Assembly: GCA_013297875.1 (NCBI GenBank) | Contig: JAAFIW010000003.1 | Location: 1 to 64,000 of the forward strand | DNA: 64,000 nt | Source of the DNA: Comamonadaceae bacterium | GTDB taxonomy: Bacteria; Pseudomonadota; Gammaproteobacteria; Burkholderiales; Burkholderiaceae_C | Reading direction: 5' to 3' | Part shown: piece by piece, positions 49,662-55,886 of the stretch | Layout of the letters: each line of letters starts with the position of its first letter | How positions within the stretch are numbered: position 1 is the first letter of the stretch | Program-made: the position numbers and the translations under genes | The notes under the pieces: generated by a model | The model's input: the letters and a program-made list of their open reading frames with translations, nothing else | Databases searched by the model: none | Told to the model about the DNA's origin: nothing

Positions 49662-50879
49662 TCAACCTTTCACGCACACCACCTGCTTAAGCGTGTGCAC
49701 CACCTCCACCAGGTCGGCTTGCGCGGCCATCACGGCGTCTATGTCTTTGTAGGCACCGGGGGTTTCGTCCATCACGTCTTTGTCTTTGCGGCATTCCACG
49801 CCCTCGGTGGCCGCGCGGTGGTCGGCCAGGGTGAAGCGTTGCTTGGCCTCGGTGCGGCTGAACAGCCGGCCTGCGCCGTGTGAGCAGCTGTGAAAGCTCT
49901 CGGGGTTGCCCTTGCCGCGCACAATGAAACTGCGCGCGCCCATGCTGCCGGGAATGATGCCCAGCTCGCCAGACTGGGCGCTGACCGCGCCCTTGCGGGT
50001 GAGGTAGACATCCTGACCGAAGTGCACTTCTTTTTGCACATAGTTGTGGTGGCAGTTCACTGCTTCAATATTGCTTTGAAAGCTCTTGTGGATCACGGTT
50101 TTCACCGTTTCGATCAGGCGGCGCATCATCACCTCGCGGTTGGCGCGGGCCAACTTTTGCGCCCAACCCACTGCCTGCACGTAGTCACCAAAGTAGCGGG
50201 CACCTTCTTCAAAGTACGCCAGGTCGCGGTCGGGCAGGTTGACGTTGTTGCGCATCGCGTCCTGCTTGGCCAGCTCGATGAACATCGTTCCAATGGCATT
50301 GCCCACGCCGCGCGAACCCGAGTGCAGCATGAACCACACACTGCCCGCTTCGTCCAGGCAGACCTCGACGAAATGGTTACCACTGCCCAGCGTGCCCAAG
50401 TGGGTCCGGTGGTTGGTTTTGGCCAGCTTGGGGTAGCTGCGGCAAATCGCGTCGAACTCCGGCTCCAGCTGTGCCCACGCGGTGTTCACCGCGCCGGGCA
50501 CCTTTTGCCAGGCACCGGGGTCACGCGCGCCGGGGGCGCGGCCGTGCGGCACGGTGCGCTCGATGGCGGCGCGCAGCGGGGCCAGGTTGTCGGGCAAATC
50601 GCTGGCGGTCAGCGTGGTTTTGCAGGCCATCATGCCGCAGCCAATGTCCACACCCACAGCCGCCGGAATGATGGCTTTGACGGTGGGAATGACCGAGCCC
50701 ACCGTGGCACCGATGCCAAAGTGAACATCGGGCATGGCCGCGATGTGGCTGAAGACGATGGGCAGGCGGGCTGCGTTGGTGAGTTGACGGCGCGCATCGT
50801 TGTCTACCGGTACGCCGCGTGTCCACATTTTTATGGGGACGCCGCCGGGCACGGCTTGTTCTATGTGTTGTGTTTCCAT
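49662..50879 (-). CDS. rtcB: RNA-splicing ligase RtcB (405 aa)
   Basis: GTP/Mn-dependent ligase joining RNA 2',3'-cyclic phosphate or 3'-phosphate ends to 5'-OH ends, the products of toxin or nuclease cuts. Key parts: MPDVHFGIGATVGSVIP, VGVDIGCGMMA with the metal-binding Cys, GTLGSGNHFVEV, MLHSGSRGVGN and SHGAGRLFSRTEAK with the guanylylated His. AAGGAAATC precedes ATG 50879. It forms one minus-strand group with the HNH and RNA-ligase genes. No RtcA cyclase, archease or RtcR regulator is in the window. Confidence 0.96.
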   Translation of the reverse strand: METQHIEQAVPGGVPIKMWTRGVPVDNDARRQLTNAARLPIVFSHIAAMPDVHFGIGATVGSVIPTVKAIIPAAVGVDIGCGMMACKTTLTASDLPDNLAPLRAAIERTVPHGRAPGARDPGAWQKVPGAVNTAWAQLEPEFDAICRSYPKLAKTNHRTHLGTLGSGNHFVEVCLDEAGSVWFMLHSGSRGVGNAIGTMFIELAKQDAMRNNVNLPDRDLAYFEEGARYFGDYVQAVGWAQKLARANREVMMRRLIETVKTVIHKSFQSNIEAVNCHHNYVQKEVHFGQDVYLTRKGAVSAQSGELGIIPGSMGARSFIVRGKGNPESFHSCSHGAGRLFSRTEAKQRFTLADHRAATEGVECRKDKDVMDETPGAYKDIDAVMAAQADLVEVVHTLKQVVCVKG

Positions 50880-50903
50880 GTTGATTTCCTTGATATGGGT
50901 TAT

Positions 50904-51000
50904 GTCATTCCCGCGCAGGCGGGAATCCACCTGGGCGGACATCAAATGCCCTTGGCTTTACAGTCCTCGCGCCTGGATCCCCGCCTGCGCGGGGATGACG
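50904..51000. repeat. GGATTCCCGCCTGCGCGGG palindromic repeat, copy 3
   Basis: Left arm 50904-50929 and right arm 50974-51000 (GGATCCCCGCCTGCGCGGGG) differ by a few changes, which give compensating or near-compensating pairs. It fills the HNH-rtcB spacer. Confidence 0.85.
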
Positions 51001-51003
51001 GGT

Positions 51004-51576
51004 TCATGCCAGGCGCGACCCTTTGGGCAGGCGTGCTGCCAGCCACTCGTGCACGTCGGCGCGAATGTTTCGGCCTTCTAGCAAAAACGCTTCGAAGCGG
51101 CTCGGCGCGTAGGGCAGGTACAGCAGGGGCATGCGCGCTTCTTCGGGCGTGCGGGCGGCTTTGGTGCCGTTGCACAGACTGCAAGCGGCCACCAGGTTGG
51201 TCCAGCTGGTAGGGCCGCCGCGCGACTGCGGCACGATGTGCTCGCACTGTAGGTCGCGCTCCAGAAAGCGCTGGCCACAGTAGGCACAGGTGAAGCGGTC
51301 ACGGCGCAGCAGCTTGTGCTTGGAAAGCGCAGGCACCACATCAAACAGGTTGATGCGCGAAGCGCCCGTCAGTGCCAGGATGGGGTAGACCTCGATGCGC
51401 GAGGCGCGGCCCAGTGGCACGTTCCAGCCGCCACGCAGGGTGGCCAGCGGGCTGTCGCCATCCATCCACGCCACGGTGTTGGATGCGATGTGCGTGGCGG
51501 CCTGCTCCAGTGTGATCCAGGCTTGGGGCGTGCCTTGAATGTCCAGTTGAAGGACGTGTTGGCGCGCTGTGTGCAT
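51004..51576 (-). CDS. HNH endonuclease family protein (190 aa)
   Basis: C-terminal HNH domain with paired cysteines: FTCAYCGQRF, CEHIVPQSRGG (the His metal site), WTNLVAACSLCNGTKAAR. The N-terminal ~85 residues are of unknown type and contain VEVYPILALTGASR-like strands. AGGAGGG lies 7 bases before the ATG, the strongest ribosome-binding site in the island. As part of an RNA-repair group it could cut DNA or RNA; the sequence does not say which. Confidence 0.85.
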   Translation of the reverse strand: MHTARQHVLQLDIQGTPQAWITLEQAATHIASNTVAWMDGDSPLATLRGGWNVPLGRASRIEVYPILALTGASRINLFDVVPALSKHKLLRRDRFTCAYCGQRFLERDLQCEHIVPQSRGGPTSWTNLVAACSLCNGTKAARTPEEARMPLLYLPYAPSRFEAFLLEGRNIRADVHEWLAARLPKGSRLA

Positions 51577-51617
51577 GGTTCGCCCTCCTTTCTGGGCAAT
51601 GGTTTCGTTCGCGGATT

Positions 51618-51819
51618 TCAGTCGCGGAAATAGTCGTTGCGTTCGCCGCCGTCATGCCTGCCGCTTTGCAGGCAACACAGCTTGAAACCGGCGGCCAGAC
51701 TGGCAGGGGCAAGGGTCGTTGCGGCCCAGTTTTTCAACCAGGTATTTGTCACCGTGGACGATTCGCAGGCCTTTGCCCACCTGTGTTTCAGACGGGAAGC
51801 CGCGTCGGCGCTTGCTCAT
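51618..51819 (-). pseudogene. SEC-C motif protein with disrupted frame
   Basis: From ATG 51819 the frame reads [17 protein letters not shown], then [19 protein letters not shown], a clear SEC-C zinc motif. The frame then turns into [10 protein letters not shown] and stops at 51652. Removing one T from the TTT at about 51686-51688 restores [15 protein letters not shown] and an open frame to 51618, supplying the missing Cys pair. The best ribosome-binding site (AGGAGAACCCC before ATG 51868) leads into another frame across an ACACACAC run. So there may be two lesions or slippery sites. Confidence 0.68.
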
Positions 51820-51900
51820 CGGCTCGGGGGTCTGGAAAGCAGGCTTGGGTTTCTGGTGTGTGTTTCATGGGGTTCTCCTGAGAGGTTTTTTTCAGTTGGG

Positions 51901-52047
51901 TTACCACTCACCGACTTCGCGCACCCGCTGGTCGAGGTCGCGCAGGTCGGTGTCGTGGGCATGTAGGCGTGCGCGTAGCCGGGCCAGCGCATGCGCAAAG
52001 GTTTGCGCCAGCCAGGTTGCAAGAGCGTTGGTTTTCAATATGTGCAT
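51901..52047 (-). CDS. Putative small protein upstream of the HNH gene (48 aa)
   Basis: MHILKTNALATWLAQTFAHA followed by ARLRARLHAHDTDLRDLDQR and VREVGEW: an amphipathic basic helix then an acidic one. AAAGGA lies 7 bases before the ATG. It is positioned between the tRNA-like RNA and the SEC-C gene on the same strand. No family recognised. The coding potential is modest and rests mainly on the ribosome-binding site and position. Confidence 0.5.
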   Translation of the reverse strand: MHILKTNALATWLAQTFAHALARLRARLHAHDTDLRDLDQRVREVGEW

Positions 52048-52099
52048 GGCGCTGTCCTTTCGATTGAGTTGATGCGTGCTTGCGTTGGGGGAAATGTTT

Positions 52100-52360
52100 G
52101 CATGCGCTTGGGGGTGACCGGCCAGAGTCGAACTGGCATCAGCGGAATCACAATCCGCGGCTCTGCCATGAGGAAGCTTTGCGTGGCCCTTGCGGAACTG
52201 CGGCGAACGGATTGGGATGCAGCGCAAGGCGTCTTTTTGCAGTCAATAGCGGGGCTATTGACAAGAAAAGCAACGCAGCGATGCGCCCAAGTCCGTTTGA
52301 TCGCAGGCCGCAAGGGCTATGCAAAGCTTCCTCACGCTACGGCCACACCCAAGCGCACGC
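52100..52360 (-). ncRNA. tRNA(His)-like structured RNA with extended acceptor stem and giant D-arm hairpin
   Basis: On the minus strand, 52340-52360 pairs with 52100-52120 in a 21-bp stem with one mismatch and two G-U pairs. Its inner 7 bp (GTGGCCG/CGGTCAC) act as an acceptor stem. Then come TA (positions 8-9), GCG, a 166-base near-palindrome (52169-52334), and TGGCAGAGC resembling the 3' half of a D arm. The anticodon arm GCGGA-TTGTGAT-TCCGC has a GTG (His) anticodon, the variable loop is TGAT, and the T arm is GCCAG-TTCGACT-CTGGC. A normal D arm (GCTT/GAGC) can also form from the edge of the palindrome. No CCA end follows at the right distance. It cannot be an ordinary tRNA; a regulatory, decoy or YrlA-like RNA is possible. 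Confidence 0.72.
52169..52334. repeat. 166-bp near-perfect palindrome inside the tRNA-like RNA
   Basis: Arms begin TGAGGAAGCTTTGC at both ends and keep pairing with scattered differences to the exact centre GTCAATAGC-GGG-GCTATTGAC (52242-52262). Arms are about 80 bases each with almost equal length, so no large gap is needed. As RNA it would form a single rod. Confidence 0.85.
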
Positions 52361-52368
52361 GGGGTCTT

Positions 52369-52517
52369 TTCACTTCGGCTGTGTCCATGCGCGAGCGGTG
52401 GCACAAGGCCACGCGGGTGTTCTCGCTGCGCAAGGGGTGCTTGCCCCGTGCACATCCCGCTTGGCCGAACCCTCGGTTTTGTGTCAAGCGGTGTGGCATA
52501 GGCACACCCGAAGTGAA
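52369..52517. repeat. Second large inverted repeat, upstream of the tRNA-like RNA
   Basis: Outer arms 52369-52390 (TTCACTTCGGCTGTGTCC...) and 52496-52517 (...CACACCCGAAGTGAA) match at 19-20 of 22 positions counting G-U. The centre holds CAAGGGGTGCTTGCCCC. Only 8 bases separate it from the acceptor-like stem, so it may belong to the same transcript. An overlapping minus-strand frame (52631 to 52332, GTG start) is not supported as a gene. Confidence 0.65.
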
Positions 52518-52664
52518 GCAACCGGCCTGGAAGCGGGCTGCTGTCTTCTTGCAGGGTGACGGTCGGGTTGACTTGTCGCCCTGCTGCAGGTTGTTAAAGA
52601 TCCATGCCACTGGTGTGTGGCCCGGCGGCACGATGGCCGCTGAAAGTTGAGTGCAAAAGCAAAA

Positions 52665-52693
52665 AGGCCCAGGTTCTTGTGGAACCTGGGCCT
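52665..52693 (-). terminator. Rho-independent terminator upstream of the RNA-repair island
   Basis: A perfect 12-bp stem AGGCCCAGGTTC / GAACCTGGGCCT with a 5-base loop is followed on the minus strand by TTTTT. It would end the transcript of the small frame at 52723 and insulate the tRNA-like locus from upstream reading. Confidence 0.88.
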
Positions 52694-52722
52694 CTTGAAA
52701 AAGAGATGAGAAGGTGTGCGCG

Positions 52723-52911
52723 CTACGCGCTGCCTCCGACCAGGTGGTTCATTCGTGGTGTGCCTTCATGCGTATTCAGTGACATCGAATCACAGGGTTT
52801 TGCAATGCCCCAGGACGCTTGCGACCGGCCCAGATACGCAATACCAAACCCGACGCTGCGGCTGAGGCCGGCGGCGGGGCTTTGGTTGGCGATGAAGCGG
52901 CGGGTTATCAC
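52723..52911 (-). CDS. Putative small protein before a terminator (62 aa)
   Basis: GTG start at 52911 with AAGGA 7 bases upstream; begins MITRRFIANQSPAAG and ends RMNHLVGGSA. The terminator at 52693 lies 30 bases after its stop, which supports a real transcription unit here. The protein has no membrane helix or motif I know. The unit could equally be a small RNA whose sequence happens to be open. Confidence 0.42.
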   Translation of the reverse strand: MITRRFIANQSPAAGLSRSVGFGIAYLGRSQASWGIAKPCDSMSLNTHEGTPRMNHLVGGSA

Positions 52912-53010
52912 GATGCGTCCTTGGAGGCGTAAATAGTTGGGTAAATGGGTTGGTTGGATTGGCTTGCTTGGCTAAAAATCTTCAGCGACGAATTTCAGCA
53001 ATGGGTAGAC

Positions 53011-53027
53011 TGTAAAAAGTCTTTACA
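53011..53027. promoter_or_regulatory. TGTAAA-N5-TTTACA inverted repeat
   Basis: A perfect 6+6 inverted repeat about 50 bases before the HTH-protein start. It fits an autoregulatory operator for that protein, but it also overlaps a possible promoter (TTTACA as a -35-like box), so the link is inference. Confidence 0.45.
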
Positions 53028-53075
53028 CTGCTGTCAATCGCCTCTTCAACATTTTTCAAACAAACGAGTTTGCTG

Positions 53076-53492
53076 TTGCATTCCATCAACACCCCCGCCG
53101 ACCCAGCCGCCGAAGAGGCCACGGCACCCAACCCCACGGTCACGCGCCGCCACAACGCGGTGGCGTTGTTTCAGGAATTCATGGCCCGCGCAGTAGCGAG
53201 TGGCACACCGCCCAAAGGCCTGGAACAAAGCTTTGCCGCCCAGGTGCAAATCTCCCCCAGCCTGTGGAGCCAGATCAAATCGGCCCGGCCCATCGGCGAC
53301 AAACTGGCCCGCCAGCTGGAGCACCATTGCGGCAAGCCGTTGGGCTGGCTGGACGACACGCACGACAGCGCACCGCTGCCCGACGCCGCCGAAGAACGCT
53401 TCATCGCTGCCGCCCGGCAGACCTGGCGCGCGCAAAACGCCAAAGGCAAACGTGCACTGGCCAAGCTGGTGAAAGACTTCAAAGCACCATGA
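53076..53492 (+). CDS. Small protein with putative HTH domain (about 138 aa)
   Basis: The middle reads LEQSFAAQVQISPSLWSQIK, SARPIGDKLARQLEHHCGKP and LGWLD, a helical pattern like lambda-repressor/Cro-type HTH domains that recognise an operator and then dimerise. The tail is Lys/Ala-rich. No ATG starts the frame; TTG 53076 (or 53070) is a guess. It overlaps YchJ by ATGA and is probably co-transcribed with it. Confidence 0.62.
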   Translation: MHSINTPADPAAEEATAPNPTVTRRHNAVALFQEFMARAVASGTPPKGLEQSFAAQVQISPSLWSQIKSARPIGDKLARQLEHHCGKPLGWLDDTHDSAPLPDAAEERFIAAARQTWRAQNAKGKRALAKLVKDFKAP

Positions 53493-53917
53493 AAAAACTG
53501 CGCCACAGCCCCAGCGCCGCCTGCCCGTGTCGCATCGAAGAGGGCGGCAACACAACATATGCCGATTGCTGCAGTCCTTTTCATACTGGCCTGGCGCAAG
53601 GCCCCTTTGCCACTACCCCCGAAGCCCTGATGCGCTCACGCTACAGCGCCTACGCCCTGGGCCTGCTGGACTATGTGCTGGCCACCTGGCACCCCAGCAC
53701 CGCGCCGGGCGACCTGGATTTACCGCCCATCAAGTGGCTGGGTTTGATAGTGTTGCACGCCCAGGCCACGCCAGACGCCGGCGTGGTCGAGTTCGTCGCC
53801 CGCTTCAAAGACAACGGCAAAGCCGGCCAGCTGGCCGAGACCAGCCGCTTCGTGCGCGAGGCCGGGCGCTGGTACTACGTGGATGGGCAGGTGCAGGACG
53901 GTCAAGCGGGGCCTTGA
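53489..53917 (+). CDS. ychJ: YchJ-family SEC-C motif protein (142 aa)
   Basis: N-terminal zinc-type motif CPC...YADCCSPFH, then ALMRSRYSAYALGLLDYVLATWHP and VEFVARFKDNGKAG...ETSRFVREAGRWYYVDG, the defining pattern of YchJ/UPF0225. The fold is NTF2-like; the molecular role is unknown. The start ATG overlaps the previous stop. Confidence 0.88.
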   Translation: MKKLRHSPSAACPCRIEEGGNTTYADCCSPFHTGLAQGPFATTPEALMRSRYSAYALGLLDYVLATWHPSTAPGDLDLPPIKWLGLIVLHAQATPDAGVVEFVARFKDNGKAGQLAETSRFVREAGRWYYVDGQVQDGQAGP

Positions 53918-54131
53918 GGCTTGCGCAGGTGCAAGTTTGATCAAAAGCTGCGGTTTGGCCTACTATGAATTAAATAGCAGCACGACCAATAAATCTCTGG
54001 GCTGTTGCCCGATTTGGCTTGGATTTTGGGACTCGCACCCACACACCTGTGGCAGCCAGCCCAGCCCAGGCGAGGGGCCGGGTGGCACACACCTTGCATC
54101 TAATCTTGAATACAAGTTTGGATGCTCTGAA
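53918..54131. promoter_or_regulatory. Spacer before the ureido-nitrogen operon
   Basis: Holds a degenerate short interspersed repeat (about 53945-53985, CCTACTATGAATTAAATAGC). A candidate operator CTTGAATACAAG lies at 54104-54115, 16 bases before the atzF start, similar to TTGTATACAA-type GntR sites. No matching regulator gene is in the window. Confidence 0.4.
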
Positions 54132-55865
54132 ATGGTGCAAACCGCACAAAACACTGCTGCCGCTGAACCCGGGCACGCCCTGGCTCCTCAGGCCTGGATT
54201 TCCCGTTTTGGCCCGGTCCTGCGGGGTGCCAACACAGGCCTGCTCGCTGGCCTGCGCTTTGCCGCCAAAGACAACATCGATGCCCTGGGCCTGCCCACCA
54301 CGGCGGCCTGCCCGGCCTTTTCGTATCAGCCCAGCGCACATGCCCCGGTGGTGCGTCGATTGCTGGATGCTGGTGCATCGCTGGCGGGCAAAACCAATCT
54401 GGATCAATTTGCCTGTGGCTTGAACGGCACGCGCTCCCCCTACGGCGCAGTGCCCAATGCAATGGCCCCGGCTTATGTGTCGGGCGGCTCCAGCGCCGGC
54501 TCGGCCTATGTGGTGGCCACGGGGCAGGTGGATTTTTCGCTGGGCACCGACACGGCGGGCTCGGGCCGCGTGCCTGCGGGGCTGAACAACATCGTGGGGC
54601 TCAAGCCCTCGAAAGGTCTTATCAGTGCGCGTGGCGTGGTGCCTGCGGCGCAGAGCGTGGATTGCGTGTCGATCTTTGCGCGCACGGTGGGCGTGGCGGC
54701 ACAGGTGCTGCACGCGGCCATGGGCTATGACGCGCACGACCCTTACTCACGAGACCTGAAACTGAAGTCACAGGCCTTTGGCACATTCAAATTCGGTGTG
54801 CCCGATGCGCTCGCATTCTTTGGCGACACGCAAGCCGAGGCGGCATTTCAAGACGCCATTGCCCGGCTGCAAGCCCTGGGCGGAACGCCGGTCACCATCC
54901 CCTGGCAACCACTGGCCGATGCGGCCACGCTGCTGTATGAAAGCGCCTTGGTGGCCGAGCGGTACCAGGCCATTCGCGGCTTTTTTGATGCGCATGAAAA
55001 CGAGGTCATCGAGCCGGTGCGCAGCATCATTGGCAAGGGCCGCGGCTATAGCGCTGCGGACTTGTTTGAAGCGCAGACGCAGCTCAAAGCCCTGGGCCAG
55101 CAAGCCGCCCGCATGTGGTCACCCGCACACCAGGGCATCGACTTGTTGCTGGTGCCCACTGCGCCCACCCACTACACGATTGCGCAAATGCAGGCCGACC
55201 CGGTGGCGCTGAACCGCAACCTGGGGGCCTACACCAATTTTGTGAACTTGCTGGACTACGCGGCGCTGAGCGTGCCCAGCAGCCTGCGCCAAGACGGCCT
55301 GCCGTTTGGCATCACCCTGATTGGCCCTTGCGGCAGCGACTGGCAACTGGCTGAGCTGGGCCAGCGCTACCACCACGGCACGGGATTGACGCTGGGGGCT
55401 ACCGGCCAACCGCTGCCCGCCATGCAAGCCATTCCAGGCATCAAACCCGTTCAAACCATACGAGTTGCCGTAGTCGGTGCCCATCTGTCGGGTATGCCGC
55501 TAAACAGCCAGCTCACCGAGCGCGGTGCCGTGCTGTTTGCGCCCGCTGAAACAGCACCTGACTACCGCTTTTTCGCGTTGCCGGGCACGGTACCTCCCAA
55601 GCCGGGCTTGCTGCGCGTAGCGCCCGGAACGGGCTCGCGCATTGCGCTGGAGCTGTGGGACATGCCGGTTGAGGCCTATGGCTCGTTTGTGGCGTTGATT
55701 CCCGCGCCACTGGGCATTGGCACGCTGCGTCTGTCTGATGGCAGCACCGCGCAGGGCTTTCTGTGCGAGGCCCTGGCCTGCGAGGGCGCGCAAGACATTT
55801 CGCACACCGGTGGCTGGCGCAACTTCCTGGCCGCGTCGGCCGCTGCCGTTGCTGTTGTTTCCTGA
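54132..55865 (+). CDS. atzF: Allophanate hydrolase (577 aa)
   Basis: Amidase-signature enzyme splitting allophanate to ammonia and CO2, the last step of urea, biuret and cyanurate use. The Lys-Ser-Ser triad is in RFAAKDNID, GGSSAGSAYV and GTDTAGSGRVPAGL. A separate C-terminal domain (from about 440: VAVVGAHLSGMPLNSQL, WDMPVEAYGSFVALI) is the allophanate-specific decarboxylating domain. Length matches AtzF, and no biotin carboxylase neighbour is present. It opens the operon that ends with AtzG/E/H. Confidence 0.92.
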   Translation: MVQTAQNTAAAEPGHALAPQAWISRFGPVLRGANTGLLAGLRFAAKDNIDALGLPTTAACPAFSYQPSAHAPVVRRLLDAGASLAGKTNLDQFACGLNGTRSPYGAVPNAMAPAYVSGGSSAGSAYVVATGQVDFSLGTDTAGSGRVPAGLNNIVGLKPSKGLISARGVVPAAQSVDCVSIFARTVGVAAQVLHAAMGYDAHDPYSRDLKLKSQAFGTFKFGVPDALAFFGDTQAEAAFQDAIARLQALGGTPVTIPWQPLADAATLLYESALVAERYQAIRGFFDAHENEVIEPVRSIIGKGRGYSAADLFEAQTQLKALGQQAARMWSPAHQGIDLLLVPTAPTHYTIAQMQADPVALNRNLGAYTNFVNLLDYAALSVPSSLRQDGLPFGITLIGPCGSDWQLAELGQRYHHGTGLTLGATGQPLPAMQAIPGIKPVQTIRVAVVGAHLSGMPLNSQLTERGAVLFAPAETAPDYRFFALPGTVPPKPGLLRVAPGTGSRIALELWDMPVEAYGSFVALIPAPLGIGTLRLSDGSTAQGFLCEALACEGAQDISHTGGWRNFLAASAAAVAVVS

Positions 55866-55886
55866 CTTAACCCTTGGAGATTGTTG

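Noticed and set aside
52100-52168. Ordinary tRNA(His) gene
   Set aside because: The 5' acceptor strand is not next to the D arm, no CCA follows at the right position, and the acceptor stem extends far beyond tRNA ends.
52600-52620. Possible sigma-54 promoter (TGGCATGGATC...)
   Set aside because: The -24 half is good but the -12 half reads TTTAA rather than TTGCA, so I do not list it as a promoter.
52332-52631. GTG-started 99-codon minus-strand frame over the second large hairpin
   Set aside because: No ribosome-binding site, no recognisable protein, and the sequence is better explained by inverted-repeat structure.
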